A DNA stretch of 64,000 nt. It comes from Rhodococcus sp. SMB37. Lineage in GTDB: Bacteria > Actinomycetota > Actinomycetes > Mycobacteriales > Mycobacteriaceae. Location: positions 124,001 to 188,000 of the forward strand of contig NZ_SLVY01000009.1 of the NCBI RefSeq assembly GCF_004345605.1, written 5' to 3'. The position numbers were made by a program, and so were the translations under genes. This document shows positions 35,881 to 42,806 of the stretch, one piece after another. Position 1 is the first letter of the stretch, and every line of letters starts with the position of its first letter. The notes under the pieces were generated by a model. The model was not told the DNA's origin, ran no database searches, and saw nothing but the letters and a program-made list of their open reading frames with translations.

Positions 35881-36054
35881 ATGATCGCCAGCATCCGCAC
35901 CGACATCCGCAACGCCTACGACGCCATCGCCACCGGCGACGAGCACCGCGTCACCCAGTACGCACGGGCCGCACACTCCGCCATCACCGAAGCCGCCCTC
36001 ATGGGCGACACCGAAGCTGCCAGCCTCGCCTGGATGGTCGAAGACCTGATCTGA
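35881..36054 (+). CDS. 57-residue phage protein
   Basis: Starts MIASIRTDIRNAYDAIATGD and ends WMVEDLI, an alanine-rich helical protein. AAGGAG lies 6 bases before the ATG at 35881. First gene controlled by the palindromic promoter, 31 bases downstream of the operator. No family assigned. The position of a first rightward gene suggests a regulator or early function, which is inference only. Confidence 0.65.
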   Translation: MIASIRTDIRNAYDAIATGDEHRVTQYARAAHSAITEAALMGDTEAASLAWMVEDLI

Positions 36055-36123
36055 CCGGGACCGGCCCCCGCTCCGGCGGGGGCCACCCAGCCCCACCCCA
36101 CCACCTCAGACAGGACGAACACC

Positions 36124-36321
36124 ATGACCGCACCGCAGATCAGCACCGAGACCCTCATCGCCAGCCTCGACCACATCATCGACCAGGCCCGCGACGACAT
36201 GCGCACCCTCGCCCGGACAGCCACCCTCCGACCCCTCACCGAGGACGAGCTCGACGACTACGAACTCTTCGGCCGGACGATCAACCACCAGACGCTGCAG
36301 CGGGAGAAGTTCCTCCCCTAG
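36124..36321 (+). CDS. 65-residue phage protein
   Basis: An acidic helical protein (MTAPQISTETLIASLDHIID ... TINHQTLQREKFLP). The ATG at 36124 has AGGAC about 9 bases upstream. Same operon as the 57-residue gene and ended by the repeated phage terminator hairpin 19 bases after its stop. No known function. Confidence 0.65.
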   Translation: MTAPQISTETLIASLDHIIDQARDDMRTLARTATLRPLTEDELDDYELFGRTINHQTLQREKFLP

Positions 36322-36339
36322 TAGCTCAGAGACAACGAT

Positions 36340-36367
36340 GCGCCCCACCTCGACCGAGGTGGGGCGC
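36340..36367. terminator. phage terminator hairpin, copy 1 of 5
   Basis: GCGCCCCACCTCG pairs with CGAGGTGGGGCGC. The same stem recurs at 37058, 37497, 55520 and 57598, each time after the last gene of a transcription unit. Followed by TTGG, not a long T run. Confidence 0.85.
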
Positions 36368-36398
36368 TTGGTTGCGCAGACTGCCAACCCCTCCGGTG

Positions 36399-36427
36399 TT
36401 GCACTATGATTCTTTAAAGTGTATAGT
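36399..36427 (+). promoter_or_regulatory. prophage promoter TTGCAC-17-TATAGT
   Basis: Both hexamers and the 17-bp spacing are identical to the plus-strand promoter in the 34-bp palindrome, but the spacer differs (it contains CTTTAAAG). CTATGA and TCATAG flank it as an inverted repeat and may be an operator. It drives the three small genes from 36460 to 37035; ribosome binding site and ATG follow about 30 bases downstream. Confidence 0.8.
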
Positions 36428-36459
36428 CATAGGTACAACAGCAGAGAGGAGGTGAGCGG

Positions 36460-36588
36460 ATGACCGAAAGCCGATTGGCTCTCATCCTGACGGGCCTGAC
36501 CCTGATCGTGAACTCGATCATGGCCTGGCAGAACCGGAAGGCGAGACCGAAAGGCAAACATCGGAAGCGGAAGCCTCGTAAGAGGTAG
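36460..36588 (+). CDS. 42-residue membrane micro-protein with basic tail
   Basis: MTESRLALILTGLTLIVNSI begins a single transmembrane helix (about 4-23), followed by a strongly basic tail (RKARPKGKHRKRKPRKR). Strong Shine-Dalgarno GGAGG 7 bases before the ATG at 36460, directly downstream of the TTGCAC/TATAGT promoter. It could be holin-like, a superinfection-exclusion peptide or a membrane toxin; no evidence decides. Confidence 0.7.
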   Translation: MTESRLALILTGLTLIVNSIMAWQNRKARPKGKHRKRKPRKR

Positions 36589-36598
36589 CCCCTGAGAA

Positions 36599-36629
36599 GG
36601 GACCGGGGTGAAGGAGTCACCCCGGTCCC
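36599..36629 (+). terminator. hairpin between two micro-protein genes (possible attenuator)
   Basis: A 13-bp perfect stem (GGGACCGGGGTGA with TCACCCCGGTCCC) and 5-nt loop, ten bases after the 42-residue gene and 42 bases before the next ATG. No T run follows, so it may be a partial terminator, an RNA-stability element or a processing site within the operon. Confidence 0.6.
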
Positions 36630-36671
36630 ACTCAGAGGATAAGCCCCCAACCTGAACAGAAAGGACAGTCA

Positions 36672-36821
36672 ATGCTCCGACGCAACTACGACATCGTCGC
36701 GACCATCGGCAGCGGCGCAATCCTCACCGCACTGGGAGCACCGTGGCCCATGTGGATCGTCTGGGGCGGGATCGTCGTATTCATCACCCAAGATCGAATC
36801 CGGGCAGCTCGCAATGCCTGA
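36672..36821 (+). CDS. 49-residue membrane micro-protein
   Basis: MLRRNYDIVATIGSGAILTA begins a protein with two hydrophobic stretches split by a Gly-Ala-Pro-Trp turn (up to PMWIVWGGIVVFITQ) and a short basic end. AAGGAC precedes the ATG at 36672. It overlaps the following HTH gene by eight bases, so the two are probably translationally coupled. No family known. Confidence 0.65.
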   Translation: MLRRNYDIVATIGSGAILTALGAPWPMWIVWGGIVVFITQDRIRAARNA

Positions 36822-37035
36822 TGTGTACCTGTCCCGACAGCAGGTCGCCGACCGCATCGGTGTCGCGGCCGGCGCCCTGTCCCGGTACAAGCTGCCACCG
36901 CCGGATGTAATTGTAGGGCCAGTGGATGAGGACGGAACCGTGCCTCGCGGGAGCGTTCGAGGGTGGTTGCCCGAGACGATCGACACGTGGAACGCAAATC
37001 GCCCCGGCCGGGGCGCTAGAACCGACCTCCACTAG
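36814..37035 (+). CDS. AlpA/MerR-like HTH protein
   Basis: 73 residues. YLSRQQVADRIGVAAGALSR, then YKLPPPDVIVG, is the compact winged-HTH pattern of AlpA/excisionase-like phage and plasmid proteins, followed by RGWLPETIDTWNANRPGRG. Likely a small DNA-binding protein such as an excisionase or transcriptional regulator. Last gene of the TTGCAC/TATAGT operon; a terminator hairpin follows 22 bases later. Confidence 0.75.
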   Translation: MPDVYLSRQQVADRIGVAAGALSRYKLPPPDVIVGPVDEDGTVPRGSVRGWLPETIDTWNANRPGRGARTDLH

Positions 37036-37057
37036 CCCGCTCCAGGAACGACGAAAT

Positions 37058-37090
37058 GCGCCCCACCTCGCATCGCATGAGGTGGGGCGC
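37058..37090. terminator. phage terminator hairpin, copy 2 of 5
   Basis: GCGCCCCACCTC pairs with GAGGTGGGGCGC around a 9-nt loop, after the AlpA-like gene. Confidence 0.85.
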
Positions 37091-37209
37091 ATTCCTATCG
37101 GATCGAGCGTTCGGGGGTCGCTCGAGCCGAACCGACCGTATCAACGACAGCCGAGCAGACTGGCTACGGGGTGAACGCGCCCCCATCGACACGACAGAAC
37201 GGAACCGAC

Positions 37210-37422
37210 ATGACTACCTACCGCGTGAACGTCACCCGCGAAGGCAAGTGGTGGATGGTCGCAATCCCCGAGCTCGACGAACTCACACAAGCACGCCGAA
37301 TCGGCGAAGCCGAAGCGATGGCCCGCGACCTCATCGCACTCCGAACGATCACCGCACCCGCCTCCTTCAACATCGACATGCACTACATTCCCGAGGCCAA
37401 TGCCCGCGCCGAGAAGGGTTGA
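37210..37422 (+). CDS. HicB-like antitoxin-fold protein (orphan)
   Basis: 70 residues. MTTYRVNVTREGKWWMVAIP, then ELDELTQARRIGEAEAMARD, follows the partial RNase H fold of HicB/DUF1902-type proteins (beta-beta-beta-alpha-beta). Real HicB antitoxins pair with a small HicA toxin; none is seen on either side, so this is an orphan. The ATG at 37210 is preferred over an upstream frame that includes the previous leader. Converges on the holin gene, with a terminator hairpin between. Confidence 0.65.
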   Translation: MTTYRVNVTREGKWWMVAIPELDELTQARRIGEAEAMARDLIALRTITAPASFNIDMHYIPEANARAEKG

Positions 37423-37496
37423 ACGGCAGGAACTCGCCGAATCGAAGGTCCTCGCATGTGAAATCGCCGACCACCATGCGCCTGCGCTCACACACT

Positions 37497-37525
37497 GCGC
37501 CCCACCTCGAAACGAGATGGGGCGC
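37497..37525. terminator. phage terminator hairpin, copy 3 of 5
   Basis: GCGCCCCACCTCG pairs with CGAGATGGGGCGC (one mismatch). It lies between the converging HicB-like and holin genes and so can end both transcripts. Confidence 0.8.
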
Positions 37526-37590
37526 AGGGCGCTGTGACCTAGCAGGCGGGGACCAGTCAGGCCACGGCACTCAGCCTAACCACGCAGAGA

Positions 37591-38082
37591 TCACCGCCCG
37601 ACCGGGGGCAGCCCACCTGACCGCTCAGCCTTCGGCGGACTGACCAGACGTTGAATGTAGGCGGCGACAGCCATCACCGCAGCGGTACCTCCTGCAGTGG
37701 CTGCTGCCTTCCAGGAATCCCAGGTGAGCAGATCGAAATCCGGAGCGGCGACCGCAGTTACGAAGGCAGTGATCACCGCGAGGACCACAGTCACAACGAA
37801 ACCCTGCACGAGGGTTCGCCACGCCCGATCCCTCGCGTCCGACTTCGCGTCAGGTTGTTCGTCGAGCACCAGCTCCCCCGTCACCGGGACAGGAACGGCC
37901 TGCTGTGCCGCTCGGATCGCGATCGTCGGGATGTCGGCGACCGCGGCGTCGATGCGTCTCTGTGCCTCGATCTGTACCCGCTCGCTGACTGCCTGGACGG
38001 CCGCCTGGGTACGTGCTTCGATCTCGTCGCCGACCTTCTCGATGACGTTCCTGGCGATGATGTCCACGACGTTGTCCGACAT
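37591..38082 (-). CDS. probable holin / lysis-cassette membrane protein
   Basis: 163 residues. The first 90 residues are a charged helical region (MSDNVVDIIARNVIEKVGDE ...), followed by two transmembrane helices (LVQGFVVTVVLAVITAFVTA and WKAAATAGGTAAVMAVAAYI) and a basic C terminus. It starts two bases after the endolysin gene, with GAGGAG upstream. Position and topology suggest a holin or lysis-cassette protein. The last gene of the late operon. Confidence 0.7.
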   Translation of the reverse strand: MSDNVVDIIARNVIEKVGDEIEARTQAAVQAVSERVQIEAQRRIDAAVADIPTIAIRAAQQAVPVPVTGELVLDEQPDAKSDARDRAWRTLVQGFVVTVVLAVITAFVTAVAAPDFDLLTWDSWKAAATAGGTAAVMAVAAYIQRLVSPPKAERSGGLPPVGR

Positions 38083-38084
38083 GG

Positions 38085-39602
38085 TCAGATCTCCTCGGTG
38101 GTGATGGCGTCGAAGCCCGGACGCTCGTGAGTACCGACCGTGCCGTCGGCGGACCACGTGATTCGACCGCCCTCGAAGTTCTGGTATCGGACGGTGCCTG
38201 TGCCATCGGCCCAGATCTCGTCTGAGATGGGCCATCCGAACCGACCGTTCTCGTAGCCGGATCGATCCCAGAATGCGCGGATCATCCCCGTGACGACGTG
38301 CCCGCCGTAGCCGTTCTTCCGGTAGATCGCTCCACCCTGGAAGCCCTGCACCACACCGTCCGGCAGCTCCGTGTGGCGTCCTACCGGGAAGCCGACGTAG
38401 GACTGTTCCCACCGCAGCGCTTCGTACGGCTCCATGATCGCCGCGGGAATGGCCCAGGCCCCGGTGGACGGATGCCAGTAGACCGAGCCGTGCTCGAAGT
38501 GGGCGTACTTCCCGCCGTCGACCGCTTCACCTTCCCCTGCGGTGATCCGCTCGCCCAGCCACGGGTTCGCATCCGCCTCGACGTCGACGGCGTTGACCAA
38601 CGGCTCCGGGACCGCGGGCATCTCTCCGCTCGCCCAGTGGTGGACGCGCTCCTCGAAGACGTCCCACGGGAAGTTCGGGCCGACGTCGGTGTGGTTGCCG
38701 ATCTTGAGCCCGTACGTGATCCCGGAGTGATCGCACACGCCCTGGACCTTCCGCGCGATCTTGTCGTAATCCTGCCCCAGGACCCGGATCTCGATGCCGT
38801 ACTGGATGCTGTCCCGGACCGCTACCTGCGCAGCGAGATCGATGGCATTGCCGAACCGGTCGAGCCACTCCTGCCGGGACTGCCCCGCGCGGGACCCGGC
38901 AAAGCACAGGTTGAGGGTGTACGGGTTCGCATCGAGCACCGACCAGGCCGCTCGGTCGGTGTTGACCGATCCGATCAGGGTCTTGTTGTCGACGGTGTAG
39001 TGGTAGGAGACCTGCGCGACCTTGAAGTAGTTGTGCAATGACTCCGCGGTGCCGTTGCCCTCCTGGGTGTGCAGCACGAACAGCCACGGGCGAGCCCCGT
39101 TGCGGGAGCTGTGCGAGCTGTGCGACCCGGTGAGGTCGATTTCGTTCATCGTGTACGCGGGCACCATGGCCCCTTCCGTCTCGGTGGAGGTGATGTGTTC
39201 GTAGAGTGCGGTCGCCTCGCCGATGCGGGTGTCGTACCGATCCGGGAACGAGGAGCGTTGGACCGCCTGCGCGTACCAGCCAGGCGACCGTGCACCGGTG
39301 TCGTACGGGAGTTTCCTCAGCTCGGTGAAGAACAGCACCGCAGATTGGTACGGGTCCATCCGCTGCGCGACCGTGCCCCACCACGGCGGCTGCTGCTGAA
39401 AGAGGCCGGACGATTTCGAGTCCTTCCCGATCCGCTCGTGCGGGTACTCGAGCGATTCGGGGTCCGCGCGGTTGGCGTGCATGATCCAGTCGCATTCGAC
39501 CGAGACCGTGGCGAATCCGATGATGATTCCCTGCCGGGTGATGCCGAGGTCGCGGCCAGCGCGGAGCACCTCGCGTGCATAGAAGTCCCGTTTACCAGCC
39601 AT
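38085..39602 (-). CDS. lysA: endolysin (lytic domain + amidase + LGFP repeats)
   Basis: 505 residues in three parts. Residues 1-135 are a glycosidase/transglycosylase-type domain (SVECDW with a candidate catalytic Glu; SGLFQQQPPWWG). Residues about 165-320 are an N-acetylmuramoyl-L-alanine amidase/PGRP domain (FVLHTQEGNGT; IGNHTDVGPNFPWD as zinc/catalytic histidines). Residues about 365-490 are LGFP-type repeats (YVGFPVGRHTELPDG; GRFGWPISDEIW), which bind the mycolyl-arabinogalactan wall. It should degrade host peptidoglycan at lysis. No separate LysB esterase is next to it. Confidence 0.88.
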   Translation of the reverse strand: MAGKRDFYAREVLRAGRDLGITRQGIIIGFATVSVECDWIMHANRADPESLEYPHERIGKDSKSSGLFQQQPPWWGTVAQRMDPYQSAVLFFTELRKLPYDTGARSPGWYAQAVQRSSFPDRYDTRIGEATALYEHITSTETEGAMVPAYTMNEIDLTGSHSSHSSRNGARPWLFVLHTQEGNGTAESLHNYFKVAQVSYHYTVDNKTLIGSVNTDRAAWSVLDANPYTLNLCFAGSRAGQSRQEWLDRFGNAIDLAAQVAVRDSIQYGIEIRVLGQDYDKIARKVQGVCDHSGITYGLKIGNHTDVGPNFPWDVFEERVHHWASGEMPAVPEPLVNAVDVEADANPWLGERITAGEGEAVDGGKYAHFEHGSVYWHPSTGAWAIPAAIMEPYEALRWEQSYVGFPVGRHTELPDGVVQGFQGGAIYRKNGYGGHVVTGMIRAFWDRSGYENGRFGWPISDEIWADGTGTVRYQNFEGGRITWSADGTVGTHERPGFDAITTEEI

Positions 39603-39632
39603 GACGCATACGGTAGGGACGCACCGTGCAGA

Positions 39633-39940
39633 CTATTTCAGCCCGCCGGCCACTGCCTCGAACGCAGCGAACGCGTCGAGTTGCTCATCCTCCTCGAACC
39701 CGACCGGCTTCTCCGACGGATCCGGCCGGTACATCTGGAAGTTGAACTTGTCCCGATCCTCCGTCGACATCTGCTCAGTCGCCGACGCCTCCACCACATC
39801 CAACAGAGCGTGTAGATCCGGCAGCTCCCGCAGCGGATCCGTAATCCCCGCCAGGATCAGCTTCGCCCGGATCGTCCGCCAGTAATGCCCCGTCGCCTGC
39901 GCCAGCGAGACGACCGCACGGTAGGGCGGGCGGTGCCCAG
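39633..39940 (-). CDS. tail chaperone GT extension (-1 frame)
   Basis: The -1 frame relative to the preceding chaperone reads HRPPYRAVVSLAQATGHYWR, TIRAKLILAGITDPLRELPD, LHALLDVVE and ends AFEAVAGGLK, the typical T-like extension of actinophage GT chaperones. There is no start codon or ribosome binding site in this frame near the junction, so it is expressed only by frameshifting, most plausibly around CTGGGCACCGCCC near 39920-39935. No classic X-XXY-YYZ heptamer is obvious. Boundary approximate. Confidence 0.65.
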
Positions 39941-40291
39941 CGTTGCTATCCGCCGCATCACCTCTCCCAGCGAGGCCGCGGAGAACGACTGCTCCGGATC
40001 CACCATCCAGACAAGGATCATTTCCCAGTCGGCCGGGTGCAGGTGATGCTGCACGAACAGGGTCATCGAGTCCTTCCGGAGCTCCGCTGACGACCCTTTC
40101 CCGGTTGCGGCGTTGAGCGCTTTGATCGCGGTCGGCTGCGGTTTGCGGACCCGCAGTGTCGCGCCTTCGACGGTGATGGTGTGCCACCGATCGCCGCCCT
40201 CGAGGATGTCCTCGACCTGGGAGATCAGATCGTCGAACCCCGTCGGTGCCTCGAAGGCAGGAGACGCAGCGGGAGGTGTATGTGAGGCCAC
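39857..40291 (-). CDS. tail assembly chaperone G-like (zero frame)
   Basis: 144 residues in the zero frame. FDDLISQVEDILEGGDRWHT, VRKPQPTAIKALNAATGK and ASLGEVMRRIATLGTARPT match actinophage tail-assembly chaperones and also, almost without gaps, the protein encoded at 52254-52721. The GTG at 40291 is likely the start (AGGG upstream). Past codon ~125 the zero frame turns Arg-rich, while the -1 frame continues with a conserved chaperone sequence, so a programmed frameshift is likely. Confidence 0.75.
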   Translation of the reverse strand: MASHTPPAASPAFEAPTGFDDLISQVEDILEGGDRWHTITVEGATLRVRKPQPTAIKALNAATGKGSSAELRKDSMTLFVQHHLHPADWEMILVWMVDPEQSFSAASLGEVMRRIATLGTARPTVRSSRWRRRRGITGGRSGRS

Positions 40292-40301
40292 GGCCGGCAC
40301 C

Positions 40302-40925
40302 CTAGCTAATGGCCGGGTACGTGAAGATGTCGAACTGGGTCGCTCCCGAGTTGAACTCGGATTCCGTCTCCGTATCCCCGTTGTGGATTGGCAGCGACTC
40401 CCAGTGCTCGGAGATGAATCGGAGCGCGGCGGACACCTTGAACGTCTCCCCGGGCTGCACCAGCAGCGTGTCCCCGACCAGCAATGTGCGCTCACCCATC
40501 CGCACCTCGAGGATGCCGTAGTACGCCTCGTTCGCGGCGGTGACACCGCGCGAGTAGCCGACCCCGAACCTCGATATCGTCGTCGACGCTGTCGGGTCCG
40601 CTGGAGCCACGCCGACGACCTGTCCGATGTTGGTCCGAATGTAGGCCCGGGACTGCGCCTGCATGATCATCTTCGTCCCGCCCCGGGTCATCAGGGCGTA
40701 CACGTTCTGGGCCAGCGGGGTGTCGTTGGTCCACTGCGCGTTGAGCGAGTGCACCGCCACATCCTTCGCGGTGCCGTCGTTCGGGTCGAACGCCCTCGTG
40801 ACCGCGTTGGCGTAGTTGGTGGCGACGTGCCGCCACTGGAGATGATCCCTCGGCCGGATGTGGGTGCCGTCGACCATCGTGAAGTCGTCCGGATCCACGC
40901 ACGGGACCACGATCGGTTCGGTCAT
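40302..40925 (-). CDS. minor tail protein, tandem paralog 3
   Basis: 207 residues (MTEPIVVPCVDPDDFTMVDG ... FDIFTYPAIS). It shares a layout with the next two upstream genes: a WTN motif (AQWTNDTPLAQNVYALM), a central bulky strand region, and PGETFKVSAALRFISEHWES near the end. Probably a beta-rich minor tail/appendage protein. Its ATG overlaps the upstream stop (TGATG). Confidence 0.65.
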   Translation of the reverse strand: MTEPIVVPCVDPDDFTMVDGTHIRPRDHLQWRHVATNYANAVTRAFDPNDGTAKDVAVHSLNAQWTNDTPLAQNVYALMTRGGTKMIMQAQSRAYIRTNIGQVVGVAPADPTASTTISRFGVGYSRGVTAANEAYYGILEVRMGERTLLVGDTLLVQPGETFKVSAALRFISEHWESLPIHNGDTETESEFNSGATQFDIFTYPAIS

Positions 40926-41518
40926 CAGATACTCCCCTCCACCCACGGCGCGCCCCACAGGCGCAGCCTGCACCAGCGCGCATACATTTCGTGCCGGGCT
41001 GAGGACCCGGTCCGCCACTGCCCCGGCGTGGAGAACAACGCCCGGTACCGGAAGTGCACCGTCTCCCCCGGTTCGATCAGCCCGATGTCCACGTTGGTCA
41101 CCCAGTCCGGGATGTCCCGGAAGAACCGGCCGAACAAGACCGACGTCGACGTCGAGCGGTTCGCCTTGAGCCGCGCACCGAACCCGTTGTCCGTGACCGC
41201 GGCCAGCGGAGCCGACGGGGACACTGCCACGTCGAAGCTGTACGCGTCGTCGATCGTGACCGTGTTCGGGTTGGACGTGACCAAGGATCGGGACGCCCGA
41301 TGGACGCTCATGTGCAGGTGCATCGGGTCGTCGGACGTGTTGGTCCACAGGATGTCCGTGTCGATGAACGGGACACCGTCGGGCGCCCGGTCGACTTGGC
41401 CGTCGCGTCCGGACGTGGCCATGCGTTCCGCGAGGAGACTCGGCAGCCAAGACGGCGCGAACCCGGTGCCTTTCGACGTCGAGAGCATGAACTCTGCTGT
41501 GCAGACGCGTAGGGACAT
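40925..41518 (-). CDS. minor tail protein, tandem paralog 2
   Basis: 197 residues. It contains ILWTNTSDDPMHLHMSVHRA, SNPNTVTIDDAYSFDVA and IEPGETVHFRYRALFSTPGQ, which align with WTNTS ... PN..I.D ... PGE in the neighbouring genes. The stop overlaps the following start by one base (TGATG), and its own start overlaps the stop of paralog 1. Structural role inferred from context. Confidence 0.65.
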   Translation of the reverse strand: MSLRVCTAEFMLSTSKGTGFAPSWLPSLLAERMATSGRDGQVDRAPDGVPFIDTDILWTNTSDDPMHLHMSVHRASRSLVTSNPNTVTIDDAYSFDVAVSPSAPLAAVTDNGFGARLKANRSTSTSVLFGRFFRDIPDWVTNVDIGLIEPGETVHFRYRALFSTPGQWRTGSSARHEMYARWCRLRLWGAPWVEGSI

Positions 41519-42138
41519 CAGCCCATCACCTCCTCATCCTGGACCGGGAACACCATCAACTGGATACGCACCGGGTCGAGCGTGCACTCATGCAAGGGGA
41601 CACCACCGTTGGCGTTGTTCGACCACGGCGGTGGTGTCCACAGGGTGCAGCGGTACCAGAATTTGAAGTCCTCCCCCGGCGGGATCGGACCGAACCAGTC
41701 CTCGGTGATCATGGCGTCGTCCCAGATCCACGCGAGACCGGCCCACGGCAGCGTGGTGGTTCGGGTGGACATGTCCACACCGCCGCCGGACGCGCCCTGG
41801 TACTGGTTCGACACGTCCGGGGTGCGGGGATCGCTGCTGCCGATGGAGGTGGTCCACCGGTCCCGGATCTGCACCAGGTTGGGAGCGGACACTGTGAAGT
41901 ACCGGCTGCCGCGCTGCACCCGCAGGAGGATCTGCGCGGGCAGCGGCGACGTGTTCGTCCACGATTGCACCCCGGAGTCGATCATCAACTTGCCCGGCAG
42001 GTTGGTTTGCGCGGTGAAAGGCCCGTTGCCGACGGAGGCGAACGACTGGTCGTACACATGCCGGGGCACCGACCACGGTTGGATGGCCAGCTCGCCGGTA
42101 GAGATGTCCAGATTTCGAGAAACACAGACTTGCGCCAT
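41518..42138 (-). CDS. minor tail protein, tandem paralog 1
   Basis: 206 residues. The start is the ATG at 42138 (MAQVCVSRNLDISTGELAIQ); a longer frame runs into the upstream gene. Contains SWTNTSPLPAQILLRVQRGS, APNLVQIRDRWTTSIG and IPPGEDFKFWYRCTLWTPPP, the same ordered blocks as paralogs 2 and 3. Two bases follow the upstream stop. Confidence 0.65.
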   Translation of the reverse strand: MAQVCVSRNLDISTGELAIQPWSVPRHVYDQSFASVGNGPFTAQTNLPGKLMIDSGVQSWTNTSPLPAQILLRVQRGSRYFTVSAPNLVQIRDRWTTSIGSSDPRTPDVSNQYQGASGGGVDMSTRTTTLPWAGLAWIWDDAMITEDWFGPIPPGEDFKFWYRCTLWTPPPWSNNANGGVPLHECTLDPVRIQLMVFPVQDEEVMG

Positions 42139-42140
42139 GG

Positions 42141-42806
42141 TCACGTTCCGATCGGTAGACGGAGCAGGGACAGGGAAGTGACATCGGACGGAACAGTGTT
42201 CGACGGACCCACCGTGTAGTTGCCACCACCGGACAACCACGCCGTGCAGTACAACTCCGACCCGGCAGAGACCGAGAACGTCGAAGAACACAGGATCGTC
42301 GGCTCAGACGCCGTCCCGGACGGTTGATGCCGGCCCGACACCACAGGGGAACCGTCGAGATAGATGCGCCCCGTAGCGGCCACGGCGGAGTTCAGCCCAT
42401 ACCGGACGTTGTAGGTCATCAACCAGATACCGGAATCCGGGAACACCAGCGTCGACGAACCAGTCGCCACGTTCCAGTCGTCGGTCGAGGTGTCCACCGT
42501 GTCCCACTCGATGGGGATGTGGTTGCCCGCGGACAGGGTCTGCGGGTTCTGCCGGGACACCTTCAGATGCGACCACCCCGACGCCACGACATCCGCATCC
42601 CCGCCGTCCTCCGGTTCGTTGGCGATCACCACCGACCCGCCGTTGACGTTGGAGGCGATCAGATCACCGGTGTCCGAGTCTGTGGACAGCACCCAGTTCC
42701 CGATCCGCGACGATGCCGGATGCTCCACCTGCTCGAGCCGACGCTGCGTGTTCCGAGCCCACTCCGCGTCGTCCTTCGCCGGTTTGACCTTCGCTGTACC
42801 TGTCAT
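42141..42806 (-). CDS. minor tail protein with C1q/TNF-like C terminus
   Basis: 221 residues. A short helical N terminus (WARNTQRRLEQVEHPASSRI) precedes a beta-rich domain with PQTLSAGNHIPIEWDTVDTS, FPDSGIWLMTYNVRYGLN and SVSAGSELYCTAWLSGGGNY, the pattern of C1q-like jelly-roll domains found on phage tail appendages that bind host surfaces. The stop overlaps the 574-residue gene's region by ATGA coupling. Receptor binding is inferred. Confidence 0.65.
   Translation of the reverse strand: MTGTAKVKPAKDDAEWARNTQRRLEQVEHPASSRIGNWVLSTDSDTGDLIASNVNGGSVVIANEPEDGGDADVVASGWSHLKVSRQNPQTLSAGNHIPIEWDTVDTSTDDWNVATGSSTLVFPDSGIWLMTYNVRYGLNSAVAATGRIYLDGSPVVSGRHQPSGTASEPTILCSSTFSVSAGSELYCTAWLSGGGNYTVGPSNTVPSDVTSLSLLRLPIGT

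Noticed and set aside
40090-40105. GGGAAAG, lambda-type slippery sequence in the chaperone gene
   Set aside because: It is read GGG-AAA-GGG, so tandem slippage by -1 would not preserve pairing, and it is too far upstream of the point where the -1 frame becomes conserved.
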